From Straminergon stramineum (lineage: Eukaryota; Streptophyta; Bryopsida; Hypnales; Calliergonaceae), in NCBI GenBank assembly GCA_963920665.1, contig OY987263.1, forward strand, positions 27,764,547-27,828,546: DNA of 64,000 nt. The letters are read 5' to 3'. The position numbers and the translations under genes were made by a program. The notes under the pieces are model-generated. The model searched no databases. It saw nothing but the letters and a program-made list of their open reading frames with translations, and had not been told where the DNA came from. Positions 26,019 through 38,494 of the stretch are shown piece by piece (the first letter of the stretch is position 1; every line of letters starts with the position of its first letter).

Positions 26019-26250
26019 TGTTAGTGTGTGAGCACAAAGACATGAGCCTAGAAGCCTTAAATCTAGTTGTAGGTTACAAAAATAAAAAAATACAACCATT
26101 TTGAAGATGTTTATAACATAGGTACTCTATAATATGGAAAGAGTCCATAACATAGGTACCCATAACATAGACACCCATAACCATAGAAGGTATCTATAAT
26201 ATAGACTCCTAAACTCATGGGTTCATAGACTCTATGCTTATATGCTAGCA
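26019..26250. mobile_element. TIR element with internal short repeats, copy 2
   Basis: A shorter relative of 8373-8840. It starts TGTTAGTGTGTGAGC, ends TATATGCTAGCA, and contains 'ataacataggtac' and 'ccataaccatagaaggt' units. The termini have decayed more than in copy 1. Confidence 0.6.
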
Positions 26251-26632
26251 CTCCCCAATTCAAAGCATTGTCAAGGTTTTGACTAGTGCAAACTTTGAAA
26301 AAGTCATCGAGCATATAGTTTACAATGCATTAGTACTTTGACCAAAATCCTTTAAGGGTTGTAGGTATTAATTATGTTCATTTCTTATTGTAGACAAGAT
26401 CTACTATAAATTATTTTAAAATATACAATCTATGTTACTTCAATTAATAAATGGTTGTTACTTCAAAAACTTTTGTTCTTTATCATGTAGTAATACAAAT
26501 TCTACACATTAGATGAAATTCAGCTACTCTAAAGAGCTATGAGTTCCCCCAAGTTCTCAAATTGAAGGAACTCTGAAACCACAACAACAAGTTAATGTGG
26601 CCACAATTAGGCCATGTCAGATAATAATAAGA

Positions 26633-26635
<3 letters not shown>

Positions 26636-26676
<41 letters not shown>
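26636..26676. repeat. (AT)n microsatellite
   Basis: About 40 bp of uninterrupted alternating A and T. Confidence 0.95.
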
Positions 26677-26678
<2 letters not shown>

Positions 26679-27637
26679 GTTTAAAATTTTGGACAACACT
26701 AATTGGTTCCCAAAATGGGGAACTAATTTGAAACAGACCTCCAATGTAGTTGAATTTCATCTAATGAGAATGTATATTCCGGAAGACCAATTGCCAATGT
26801 CCATGCTTTCTCCAATAAATTACTTTATTTTAATTAGTGTGAACATTTTGATTGAAAACAAATGAAAATGGATGAAAATTGGATGAAAATCACACTATTT
26901 GAGATACAATATGAAAATCTTTTAGACTTTATTATATTGATTTTATTAAAAATATTGTGAATTATCATTTGCATGGATCTCGCAAATTAACATAATTCCA
27001 AAATTAGTGTGAATTAATGTTATTATTATAGATCACACTAATTGCATTAACTTATGCATTATATATGCTTGTCAATTTATTTATTTATTTTATAATAAAT
27101 TTTTATACTAGCATTCAACAAATCAAGAGTTGAAACTAATTTTTTTTTTAAATCCATGCTAAATTAATGAATTAGATCTATACAAAATTTGACTCATATC
27201 TTTGATAAAATCAATGTATATGTGCTTTGTAGAAGTATTGTTGGAAATAGTATCTTCATTTCTACTAGTGTGGCCTGTGCAGTTGCCACAATCAAAAGAA
27301 AAGTAAAAGTAATTTTATAATTTTATAATTTTTTTTATTCAAAAAAACTTTGAAATTCAATAACTTTCACATTGTAGATCCAAACGCCACAAAACGAAGC
27401 CCTTGCACCCCTCCTCACCAAGGGCTTTCCAACGGTACCAAACCCCCGGCCGGAAGATGCATGGTCCGGGAGATCTCAATGTAACAAACAAACAAAACAA
27501 AACAAAACAAACAAACAACCTATCTTAAAGTATGGATGCTAGATATGGGATATGGAAAACCATTTGTCAATATACTATCAATGGACTGTCATTGGTAGTG
27601 CAAATAGCAATAGAGCCCTAGTTATATGTTTAAATAT
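26677..27637. other. AT-rich intergenic DNA, no gene seen
   Basis: Includes a GC-richer patch at about 27380-27480 ('cccccggccgg') of unknown origin and a (CAAAA/CAAA)n simple repeat at 27482-27518. No open frame of note. Confidence 0.55.
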
Positions 27638-28011
27638 TTAACCATGTAATGTCGCACAAGTCATTTTGTGGTCTTTGGATGATAGTATAGCAATCTACCA
27701 TACATGGAGAGACTAGAAGCATTTTTTCATCCGCACTTTCCTTGTTGATCCTTTATGGTGGGTTAAAAAGAGTATGCAATTGAGTTTGTAGTCTTGTTGG
27801 TGTTTGTCTTTACATAAATGAAAAGTTAGGAAGAAAAATGATTCACAAAAAATATGTTATTTCAATGTTTTTTGGAAAGTTGTTGCTTCTTGCTCTAAAT
27901 CTAAAATTTCTCCTGTAAAAAAGATTTTTTTTGAGTTTGAGCCCAACTCCTGAAATTTGAATTATATACTCTAGTTTCTATACCATTTTGAATTTTGAAA
28001 AAATCCCTAAA

Positions 28012-29528
28012 CACTACAAGAAAAAACAGTGACCAATCTAACGTGAAAACAAATTGTTATATGTTGGTTGTTTCTTTTGTTTAGGACATTTTGATTCGGA
28101 TAATAATCAACACAACTATGTTGATTTTATTTAGTGATTTAATCAAATTTCTATTACTATAAAATCCGCCATGTCAACTGCCACATAAACAATACACCTG
28201 CCACATAGACAAGACATTAGATGGGATTCAATTGCCTTGGGAAGACCGTTTCAGGCTAGTTCTCCAAGTTGGGAACCAACCAGGGTTGGCCAGAATTTAA
28301 AGCTATTATATATAATAATATTTAAAAATTATTATTATTCTTATCTGACGTGGTCATCACTTGACCATGTCAACGAGCTATTGTGGCCGAGTTCCCACAG
28401 TTTGAGAACTTGTGGGAACTCACAGTCTTCCATAGGAGCTCATTCTTTTCTAATGCTATGAAATTTAATTTTAAAATCAATGAAAATTTGTTTTCAAAAT
28501 CAATTAAAAATTTAATTTTAGAAAACTATAGGACTATATTCAAATTAGATGAGTATGAACTTGACATGTAGACTTAGAGGACCATTTATCTACATGATCA
28601 AAGAGTTGAGAAGACAAGAGCTTTATATAAGTGGGTGGTAGAAGGTAGAACAAACTGTATGCAATATATTTAATTAGGATGAGTAAAAGCTCAACCACTC
28701 ATAGTTAAGTTAAAACTAATAAACATACTTTTTATAGAATTTCAAACCTTATTTATGCATAGTATAATAAAAAAAATTGAAAAAACTTTGAACTAAAGAA
28801 ATGTGTGAAATCAAACCAAATTACACCTCCAAAAAAATCCTTTTGGCATTTAAAGCCTCCAATAAAAAGTGATGGACAAATTTCAAAGAGGAAGTTTTAA
28901 ATTATCCCAAGAAATGTCCCTTCTAGCCCCTCTTTGAAATTTGTCCATCACTTTTTATTGGAGGCTTTAAATTCCAAAAGGATTTTTTGGAGGTGTAATT
29001 TGGTTTGATTTCATACATTTCTTTAGTTCAAAGTTTTTTCAATTTTTTTTATTATACTATGCATAAATAAGGTTTGAAATTCTATAAAAAGTATGTTTAT
29101 TAGTTTTAACTAAACTATGAACGGTTGAGCTTTTACTCATCCTAATTAAACATATTGTATATGGTTTGTTCTACCTTCTACCACCTACTTATATAAAGCT
29201 CTTGTCTTCTCAACTCTTTGATCATGTAGGTAAATGGTCCTCCAAGTCTATATGTCAAGTTCATACTCATCTAATTTGAATATAGTCCTAAAAGTTTTTT
29301 AAATTAAATTTTAATTCAAAGAGCACTTAAATTCTACTCATAGTATAATTAATTGATTGCTGAATCAATGAAATAAATTTTGATTTCAGTCACAATCAAC
29401 ATATTTTCAATGATAGTTATTTTTTCCAAGAAATTTAGTAGTTGGATCAACACATGAACTTCCATTTTTTTCAAAATCATCATAAATTAGTTGATCTTGT
29501 GTTGATTAGGCCCCCTTTTCTTATAGTG
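28012..29528. mobile_element. CACTA-type non-autonomous element with a giant internal hairpin
   Basis: 1517 bp. The ends are CACTACAAGAAAAAA and TTTTCTTATAGTG, with AAA on each side (28009-28011 and 29529-29531). Inside, arms of about 390 bp (about 28505-28892 and 28928-29318) are inverted repeats separated by about 35 bp. Family B copy 2 shows the undisturbed host sequence at about 51078. No transposase frame is present, so it would need an enzyme from elsewhere. Confidence 0.85.
28505..29318. repeat. Long inverted repeat (hairpin) within the CACTA element
   Basis: The arms share long near-identical stretches, for example 'gaggaccatttatctacatg' against 'catgtaggtaaatggtcctc'. If transcribed, it would fold into a long double strand. 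Confidence 0.85.
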
Positions 29529-29907
29529 AAAATTGAATATTTTATCACAACTCAAACTTTGGGTATATTTTCAATGTACACTGAATTCTAATAAACATAG
29601 AAAATAATTGGGTTTATACTATGACATTCTTCACTACCATGTATACGTATGATGAAATTTTCAATTTTGGGGGATAATTTTTCATTTGCTTTGATTTTTC
29701 TTCATATTTTCTTTAAAATTTCTAAAAAAATCATTTTTTGTCTAAATATATATAACTTTGTTGGGAAGTAAAGAAGATATACAATATCATTTTTGAAAAA
29801 TGAAAATATTTTTTTTCCATTAGCATATAGTTGGTAAATAGGAGTATATAAATTGATGGAATTTCACCTCCAACTCTATGGTCATAGGCCCAACATTTCG
29901 TGGTTAA

Positions 29908-30446
29908 ATTAGTGCATATTCAAACATTATAGTATAGTCCAAACATCTATAATTTTTGTTTTTGTTTGTGGTAGAAATACTAATTCTGTAAACTCCTCCA
30001 ATGAGTGCTCTGCCTTGAAATTTTTTGAAGCAAAAGATTGACACAATATAGTAGTGACACCTAAAATTGACCAAATAAGCAATTCTAAGCAATTCAACAT
30101 GGTTTCCATTATCATATTGAAATTTTTTTGTGGGATCTTGTTGGCAATCAAAAGGGGATTCTAGATTCTCTTAGAATGCATTTTTTGAATACCGTATGAA
30201 TAAACTATGAATTTTCAAAGTGTTTAAAATAGGTGCTTCTAAAATTGACCATAGACTCTCATGAATAGTGAGAGTACATTTTAGACAAGAATCTGGAGTG
30301 GTTGGTTTTAGGAAGGGGTCAAAATTGGGTGTGGTTCCCTTAACCAAAACAAAAGGATGATTTCCTTAGTGACCAACCAGGCATTCCACCTGCCATGAGG
30401 GTTAAATTACGCCAACCTCTCAAAAGGTTGGGAGTTATTTGTCTCT
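29908..30446. other. AT-rich intergenic DNA, no gene seen
   Basis: Two overlapping minus-strand frames (29904-30092 and 29927-30151) lack any domain. No other feature was found. Confidence 0.5.
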
Positions 30447-30450
30447 TTAA

Positions 30451-31262
30451 CCCCTAATTGCCCAATTGGCCATATATGGTCGATCTGAAATTTCAGGCCC
30501 ATTTCTGTGTGGGTAGTTAAATTCCTGTGACTGTTAAAAAAAAATTTCAAGTAGTTTTGAGGGTTAACTATGGAAAACTTTCATTTTTAATTGAAAAAAG
30601 TACATATTCAATGATTGAGAGGTCTTCAACGGTATATATGTGTACTAAAAGTATAGTGTAAAGCTTGCTAATTTTACTTCATTTCCTGGCTTTATGTAAA
30701 GTTTGGCAATTTCATTTGATTTGAGATCTAAGAAATTGTACTTATCTAGTTGCTTTGAGAATGGTCCCAATGAAAAGTTTAAAGTCTTTTCATGACTTTC
30801 ACCATTGAAAATTTCAACATGCAAGTGTTTATTTGAAGCTATTTGCAATTTCTACTTAAAAACAAAAATTGCATTTCAACAATTGCAAGGTGGATTGTGT
30901 AAATGAGTTTGATGTCTTTTCATGAGAAATTAGGTTTTTGGGAAGTGCATTTTAGTGTCAACTAACACTCTTTGAAGTTGGTCATGTTACCTCCAATCCC
31001 AAAAAACATATATATGCAAATTTTTGAAACATTGTGGACAAAGACAACATACTAAAAATTAAAAAATGTATATTTCCCTTGGTATGATCTCACAACTCCT
31101 AGGAAATTTCGCACTCAAAATTGGTGTGCATATTAATAAACAAGCTCTATCAACATCTATAGATTTGGAAAAAAACACAATTTGCTTCATTGAGGATATC
31201 TACAAGCCAATGCTCTTTTTTCATAGTCAAAACACACTTGAAAAGGCTTGAGCATTTAGGGG
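30451..31262. mobile_element. TTAA-flanked element, family E
   Basis: 812 bp with exact TTAA on both sides (30447-30450 and 31263-31266). The ends are CCCCTAATTGCCC and GCATTTAGGGG, giving the inverted repeat CCCCTAA(T/A)TG. No protein is supported, and no second copy was seen in the window. Confidence 0.65.
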
Positions 31263-31266
31263 TTAA

Positions 31267-32160
31267 TTTCTCACTGTCCGACTTCAGTCTTGATTTATCA
31301 GAAACTGCGCGAGCTGCCCAGCAGTTTCTTCAAAGTGGCAAGGGCAGCGAATCAGCATTACCGTACTGTAACTTAGTTACAGACAAGTATTCCTTAAACT
31401 CCACTCCAGCTGCAAAATCGAAAGTACTGTTTCAGTTAACGTACGTAAGTTAATCTCCTTTCCTCCGCGACTCCGTCTCGATCGTAGACTCTCCTCCTAA
31501 TTCATGTTCTAGACTGATGAGTGGTGCACTGCAGTCTGTTTTGTTGCCGTGAAACTCAGTCCCACTTCCTGTCAGTCAAAATAGGAAACGATTTCCGCCC
31601 CACGGCAGCCATCGCGGTCCTTGCTCCCACCGATCTCATCCGCCATGGCGTCTCGTTAAGATACAGATCACGTTAACGTACGTTACAGTGGTTCCAGCGT
31701 ACACTTCACTCCCAAGCCACGTGCCCACCAGTCGAATCTTCCATAACTTAAATCCAGCGTTCATGTGGTGTTTGTTTGTTTTTCTTTCTCTTGAAACACA
31801 TGGACACTAATTATTGATAAGGGAAAGAGGACACAGGACCAGAGGACGACTGAGGTCCCCGCCCGCCTCCCCGGCGAAGGTGGTGTTGTTTTTTCCGAGT
31901 TTGTAAGTTAGGGAGCGCCACGGCAGTTGCTGCTTTTGGGAAACTGATTGGAGTTGAACTCGCCCGCTAGACTAAAAATAGGCGATTACGTATCAAGACT
32001 GTCTTTGCAGTCTGCAATACTGTTCACATCTTTGCGGGGCTGCCCAACCAACAACGATAGAATGATGCTTCAAAACTGCTGCAGATTGCTTCTGCCATTG
32101 ACGGGAAGAAAATCAAGCTCAAATTTGGGCCTCATCCCAAAAAATTTACATACATAACAC
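31267..32160. other. Balanced-composition island without a recognised gene
   Basis: About 900 bp that are clearly GC-richer than the surrounding repeats, with no repeat match in the window. Short frames (31190-31453, 31948-32157) have no domain or plausible splice continuation. It could be a decayed gene, an unrecognised promoter or non-coding RNA. Confidence 0.4.
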
Positions 32161-32864
32161 TTAATCCAAAAGTGGTCTAAACTTAGTTTAGAGATCCAAG
32201 CTACACTTAATAGTGAAATTAGGTTGCCTTAACAATTAGGTTGCCTTACTCCCAAGAAAGTTACTTTACAAGTCATCAAAGTCAACAAATATCTATAAAA
32301 ATATTTCCATTTGTACACATAGAGGTTCATGAGTCCCAAATACAGTGATATGAAATTCAAAAGTAGTTCATTTTTTTACACTAATTGTAAATATTTCATT
32401 AGTGTCAAATGTTGAGAAATTAGTGAGAGGCAACCTAATTTCACTATTTAGTGTAAGTTTAAGTTGTGGTTCCCAACAATAAATCAGTGCATTGTGGGCT
32501 ACCACCATTCATCTTGAGTTTAAGTTTTAAAATTCATGGTTCTCGTTTTGAGTTATAATCCCTAGTCCCATGTGTTTGCATGCTCTTGAGTTCTCATTGG
32601 TGGATGCCAAAAGTAGGAATGAAACTCAAAAGAGTTCCATGGCAAACCTCCAAAGAGTTTGATCCCGAGTTCTTTCTTTTTTGCTATTTAGAGGAGAAGA
32701 AACCCTAGTTTCCTCTTAATTTACAATGAACTCTATAATTATGCAACAATTCATCCAAATTTTGACCCTAGTGAGACAAGTTAATCAAGAAAAAACAAAG
32801 CCTACAGATGAGTGATTCCCAATTTAAAGAAAATTGTTTCTTTTTACATGTAATTTAAATGCGC
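32161..32864. other. AT-rich intergenic DNA, no gene seen
   Basis: Contains a short duplicated phrase ('aattaggttgccttac') near 32220-32250 and its inverted partner near 32420, 'gaggcaacctaatttcact'. This may be a small decayed TIR element (about 32215-32450), but the ends are unclear. Confidence 0.45.
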
Positions 32865-34790
32865 AAAAATTGCCATAGTAATTGTTGTTGTTCTCCTGAT
32901 TAATACAAACATAACAACAAAAGCCATGCCAAATATCATATATAGAAAGCTAGCCCCACAAGACCAATTTCGAAATTATGCATTCAACATATACTAAAAT
33001 GTTCAAGAAACATTGTAGCAACAAAATTATAATTGTGTCCAGAGACACAAGAACATATGATACACTTTAATTTTTGGTAATTGTTGACTCCATGTGGGTC
33101 TTATTTACACAAAAAGAACCTAAAGGTCCAACTCTCTTGGTATTTTTTGGCAATAGTATAGAACAAGTAGAGAATGTTTTAGACAAATAATGAACATCAA
33201 AGGATCTCGTCCACAAACCTAGCAATGTTTGTGCAATCACAGTTTGTAAATTAGAATCCTTTGATTATATTGCAAGACTTTGACAATGCAACAAGGAGCA
33301 AGGTGACAACATAGACCTCCAAAAGTGACATTAGTGTAATAAAGGTTGGATCTTGAAGAGCAAATGACATTGGTAATAATTAAACAACATTAACAAAAAA
33401 TTGAAAGAAGAAGTGTTTTAGAAATTATTTATTGTGAGGCTTATGGATAGACACTTCCATTGCACTAGCAACATCAATAGTCCTTGAATCCAAAGTATGC
33501 TCTAATGTAGTCAATGGTCACTAGAGTCTCTAGATTGCCTATGCTTGGTGATGGATCTTTGAGACAAATGTGCAAAGGTTGACTTGGAAGAGCTTAGAGC
33601 ATTGCTATGGGAGATCTAGTGTACTACCACACAAGCTCCCTTGACATCTTCCAATGCATGCATGGAGAGTTTGCCTTGATTGCAAAACTTAAAAATATGC
33701 ACAATGAGTGCTTGTAATTGACACATGATTAGAACAAAAATACCATTTAAATGAAAATAATACATTGTGACACTAAGGTGAAGTAAACCCAAAATTACAA
33801 GGTAGGATTGGGTCCTTGGAATGCAAACAAGTAGGACAATGAATGGAACTTGCAATTTTGTAAGGTCATGGTCACTTTTGAGCAATTGTCGTTCTTGAGA
33901 TGAACTAATTAAATTGCCAAGCCTAGCTAAGGAGACATTGTTTGATTTGTTTCTCCCTCATTGCACCATTGTCATAAAGATGCCTACACCAACTAATTAT
34001 GTACAAAAACAATGAAAGCCAAGACATCTACTACCCACAATCCAAAGATGAAACCAACACCATTGATAATATCAATACACAAATAAAAGTTGATAAAAGA
34101 ACCACAATCAAAATCAACCATAGTTCTTTTATCCATAGTCTTATACAAGCTTGCAATGATTGCATTCGACTTTTTTTTTGAATTCAAAGAACAATTTTTT
34201 GAATTTTGGAGTGTGTAATATATCATTGAAAATGTATGTTACACACCTCTATTGTACACCAAAAATTCAAAAAGTTGTTGGAAATCAAAAAAGAAGCTAA
34301 CTATGGTTGTTGTAGGTTGATATAGGACTATGGATAAAAAAAAAACAATTGATTTTTACTATAGGCTTTTTTTCTTTTTAGCAACTTTGATAATAGAGCA
34401 TCCAACTAATTTCAAGTAGTGGAGCTCATCATTGAAAAAACTAAGAGTAGTGAAGGACTAATGCATTGGACATGGGTGCAAAATGGACAATCATTTTCTC
34501 TCTTAGTGTTGTCAAGCAAGCAATTGTTTAGGAAGCATGTTAGGTGCTCAAAGACCTCCATTGCAACGCAACTCAATACAATTGGATCATTCAAAAGTCT
34601 TACTTGGCATGACAGGTGCCATCTTGCCCATCACTCACTTGGACAATGTGCCACCTTGGTTTCATTGTTGGTAGGTGATAAATATGCACTGGGACAAATG
34701 TTTCTAGTGATACTTCTATTTTTTAACAAAAACTTTTCTATTATTTTTTTCACCAATTTGTAGAGTATCACTTTTGAAGCAAAATTTCAC
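32865..34790 (-). repeat. Dispersed repeat of about 2.2 kb, copy B (inverted relative to 1140-3345)
   Basis: The reverse complement of this stretch follows 1140-3345 in order. It contains short frames (33616-33885 -, 34419-34763 +) that are not conserved as protein in copy A. A weak internal inverted repeat around 34090-34150 ('aagaaccacaatcaaa', 'atagttcttttatccatag') is also seen. Confidence 0.7.
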
Positions 34791-35019
34791 CCCTAAATTA
34801 TGCCCAAGGCCTTTTTTAAGCTTCTTGGAATTTGCTCTCCATTGAACAAAAAGTCAAAATTTTGATAAGTTTTATCAATTTTTTTGGAATTGTAACCATA
34901 CAAATTCAAACTAGAGGCATGTTAGAGATCACATGGAAATTTTTCAAAAATTTACTACTAAAAATAGTAACTAGGTTAGATTTTATTTAACATTAAAGTA
35001 TTGTCAACACCAAAATTTT

Positions 35020-35044
35020 GGTGCATCGGGCATTTAGGGGTTAA
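35020..35044. mobile_element. Right end of a TTAA-flanked element
   Basis: GGGCATTTAGGGG followed by TTAA (35041-35044), the same terminal pattern as the element ending at 31262. The matching left end is not clear. A candidate CACCCCTAAATT lies near 34785. Immediately right of it the sequence becomes GC-richer. Confidence 0.45.
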
Positions 35045-35624
35045 TCTTTCCAACAATCCACCGCGACTGACTGGCGATCTACTTCCCTAGACTATCACGT
35101 CCACGATAAGCTCAAGAGTTCAAGCCTTGAAGCTTGTTTTGATTTTATATTACAGCTTGAATTCACTACACAAAGCGTACCGCTTTCAGTTTCTGGCAAG
35201 CTCTGGATCGAAGGGGAGGATCGCAGAAGGGGAGGAGGTTTTGCTTCGACTAGCTACCTTTGCTTGAAATGCGAGTCAGTGTTATAGGAACATAGCCTTT
35301 AGTAGTAGTGTTGCTCCTTTGTTGCAATAGAAAGATTGGGCTGCCTGATTTCGACTTTCGTTCAGGAAATTCATGCATTGTTGGCTTTGGATCGAAGGAG
35401 GTTTTGCAGAAGCGAGCGATCTAGAGGAAGTTTGAGTAGCTACCTTGCTTGAAAAGCGAGCCATATATAGCTAGCCTCTACTACTAGTAGTGTAGCTCCC
35501 TGTTGCAAATTGCAAAAGCTCCAGGTTTGGCCGCCTGATCTGCTCCAAGCGTGGTAGGAGTATTTGTGGATTGGGCGCGTGAGCGAAGTGCAAGCAGGCT
35601 CTGTATTTGGTTGCTGAAGCGATC
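35045..35624 (+). promoter_or_regulatory. Upstream region of the multi-pass membrane protein gene
   Basis: Contains a diverged direct repeat of about 180 bp: 35200-35330 ('gatcgaag...aggaggttttgc', 'agctacctttgcttgaaa.gcgag', 'agtagtgt.gctcc') is repeated at 35390-35520. This doubles sequence just ahead of the gene. An in-frame stop at 35580-35582 precedes the start codon. Confidence 0.5.
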
Positions 35625-38494
35625 ATGTCGCGAGAATTGGCTGTGACGTTTTTTCCTGTCACTTTCGGAAAGCTTTTGAAGGACCATATTCCCGGGTTGT
35701 TCTATTACTTGTTTCCGGATTGGGCCTCGGAACGATGCCCCATGCCGTCAGTTGATCTACAGGTACGTTTCTATGTGCGCTTGTTGAATTGAGTAATTAG
35801 GATGTAGATTGATTCCTGACAGAATTCGATTTTCATTCGGGGGTCGCACTGCTGCCAAATTTTTGCGCAATAGTGGGGGTTCGAGGCCGTTTTTCTCTTT
35901 TGAACTATCGTTGATCGTAAAACCCTGCTAGGGGCGAAGTGGGTTTTTATAATCGGCAAGTGAGTATGATCTTCTTTTTGGTAGTTGAACTTTTTTGTAA
36001 ACTTTTCAACCGATTTTTGTCTGAAAATTCAACCCCAGCTTTAGGGGTTTCGTACATCGGTTACTAACACTTCTTGTGCCAGAGAGTGAACGATTAGTCG
36101 GGTTCTTACATGTGAGTCCCGGGATGTGAGTTCCGTGAATATTTGTTGAACCCACAGCTCTTCTTCTATAGTTTCAGCGATGTTCTCTGCTGAAGAACGA
36201 TTATTTTTTTCTCCCTTCAATTGTCGATTGAAAAATCCTACTTCCCGAGGTGCGTCTCTGGAATCTAAAATCGAACACAAAGTCCTTTTTCACACGCTCT
36301 GTCCAGAAGCTCTTCCACCAAATTTCCCCTAATTGAGGTTTCGTATTTAGGTTACCACCCCTCGTCTTTGTGAAAGCTGAGGTAACTGTACCCGCATCTC
36401 TAAGTTCAGGAACTCTTCTTCTAGAGTTTCAGTAACCCTGTCTCCCTCGCAGTAGAATCTGGCGAATTTTCTTCTCCCATACCTTGCTTTCCTTGGTGTT
36501 TTCAATTCCTCTCATGAACACTTCCTCCCAGCCTTCAGACAGCTTGAGAATCTCTTCCATTACTTTGAAATTCTACATAGTAGGTTTGCGACCGAACTTC
36601 ACCAAGACCAGATCACCAGGTGTAGCGTACACATGCCTTATGCCATACGACTTAGCACTAGTTTCTTAGTTTGTGGGTACTACTGAAATCTTACGATTTT
36701 GGAAATGCTGAAGACTTATGGAGTTGGTTCCCAGGTTCAACAAGAAAATTATGAATTTGTGGAAAAAGTTGTGACCCTTCTCAATTTGAGGTCCCATAGG
36801 TTTGTAGCAGTTATGAGAAAACGGCATTGCCCTTCACATGACAGTGTGCCTGGTGAGATGTCCAGTTATAGCAAGTGTCCAGTCATTGGCATGTGTGCAA
36901 TACCTTCCTGATCTTTTCCTCCCTTCCGCTGCTTGTGTCCCCAGATCCCAGGCTTCTCCCCCGTGACCCTCTTCTGGCCAGCAGCCGCCGCAGCCATCAT
37001 CTTCGGCTTCCTCTCCAGCACTTTGCTGGGTACACGTTCTTTCCTGCGCGTCCTCCGTGAGGGGCACCAGTCTCGCCAGGGTTTGTTTCTTTGGTCCGCG
37101 TCGTTGCTGTGGTATAGCTGTATGTGCTTCGGCGGTCTCCTCTTCCACTGCTTCCACATCTACCACTTCCCCCACATTTTGGATCTGGTGGGCACGGGCT
37201 TGTCTTCTTTGAGTGTGGTGGCGGGATTCGCAGCGTTTGAGGGGTGGGTGGATGATCGGACGACGAAGCAGCGTTTGGGATGGCTGGGGTTTGCAGTAGC
37301 GTTTGTGGTGGTGGCGGTGATGGCGCCGCCGTTGGTGCAGGAGCAGTTGTATATGCTGCCGGCGGTGCTGGCGCTGGTGGTGGGAGGGCCGTTCGTTTGG
37401 AAGAATAATGCCAAGGTCTTGCTAGCCGGGGTGAGTGCAATTCGTTTTGGAGCTCGTTCTTTGGGGTTGCTTGCTTTAGATAGGACTGAGGCTGTGTGTG
37501 TGTGTCAGTGTTAGAGCGAACTTTGATGATGCTGTGTCGGAATTGGAAACAGATTTATGAGTTTTCCAGAGTCGGAATGGCCTTCACTGATTTTGGTTTG
37601 GTGTGGTGATGCTTTCGCTTTTTTGTGAGTAGGGAGAAACTACATTTAGGAGGAGTAGCTTTGCCTTGAGTAGTTGTCAAACTAATTGAAAGCAACCAAA
37701 AAGTTAAGTCCAATCAGTCAAGAATAGTTTTTGAGAAGTTGGGAAAGTTGTTGATCCTGCTTTTCATGAGCCTCCTCCAAGAGTGATGCTAGCCAACAAC
37801 TCTAATTAGCCTCTTGCCATGTAGGATTTCCAATTGTTTTGGCTCCTTCTATGTAAGGTTTGAATAGTTCTAGGTGTATGGAAGTCGATATGTTAAGTAT
37901 GTGGAGGACTCAAAGTGTCCAATGAATGACCCTTGAGGAACTATAGAACCGCAAAAATGCACCTATTTTATACAAGAATTTGGTCACTTTTGGGGTGGAC
38001 CACCTTGGTGATAGGTCTTAGCCTTTCAATGTTAGAGACTTTCAAATATTATCAAATTTTCCCACTGATGACCATTTATTAGTCATATAGGTGTTAGCAT
38101 TATCTCTCTTCCCTCAACCATCATATTGATATCAATCTATCAGTTTGGCAAACATGGAAATTGATCTAAATTGTATTTTTCTTGTTACATATTTTAGAGT
38201 TGATCTTACAGCAAGATCATTCCGATTGTCAAAATGTGATGATATATAACCTAATCATGAATGATTGTGCAGGGCAAAGTCGCACATCGGTGGTTGTGGT
38301 TAGCAGCGTTGGGTGTGACTCTATCTGTTGGGGTTGTGCCTTTGGACCAATGGTTGTGTATTGTTGTGGGCGAAGACTTTTGTCTATTGTTTTGGTTCTT
38401 CTTGGGGTGTGATATTGCTATCCTTTCCACACATCAATTTGCTGTTGAAGTTGTCAACAAGAACCTGCAATTTACAAATGTGAAAATGCAATGA
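35625..38494 (+). CDS. Multi-pass membrane protein, family not assigned
   Basis: Three exons, 35625-35762, 36945-37430 and 38273-38494, join in frame to 281 aa with GT-AG introns. The upstream in-frame stop supports the start at 35625. The product has about six or seven hydrophobic spans (first near 50-70, then about 95-115, 125-150, 155-205 and 210-260), with short polar loops. TM3 carries several His (FHCFHIYH) followed by D, G, S and S (DLVGTGLSS), and the C-terminal span has CDIAILSTH. A His/Asp/Ser arrangement of this kind recalls the CREST group of membrane hydrolases (ceramidases, PAQR), but this is only a suggestion. Exon 2 is GC-rich and encodes most of the protein. The C-terminus is short and polar. 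Confidence 0.75.

Larger units (their letters stand above)
27642..29903 (+). mobile_element. TTAA-flanked element, family B, copy 1, interrupted by a CACTA element
   Basis: TTAA at 27638-27641 and 29904-29907. Without the nested CACTA element (28012-29528) and its 3-bp duplication it is about 742 bp, against 736 bp for copy 2 at 50728-51463. The two align end to end, for example 'tttggatga', 'ttgttgctt.ttgctctaaatct' and 'tgaatattttat'. It is non-coding, and the termini of this copy are partly decayed. Confidence 0.8.

Noticed and set aside
36997..37440. 147-codon Pro/Ala/Thr-rich minus-strand frame
   Set aside because: Antisense to exon 2 of the membrane protein gene. The odd composition comes from reading GC-rich coding sequence backwards.
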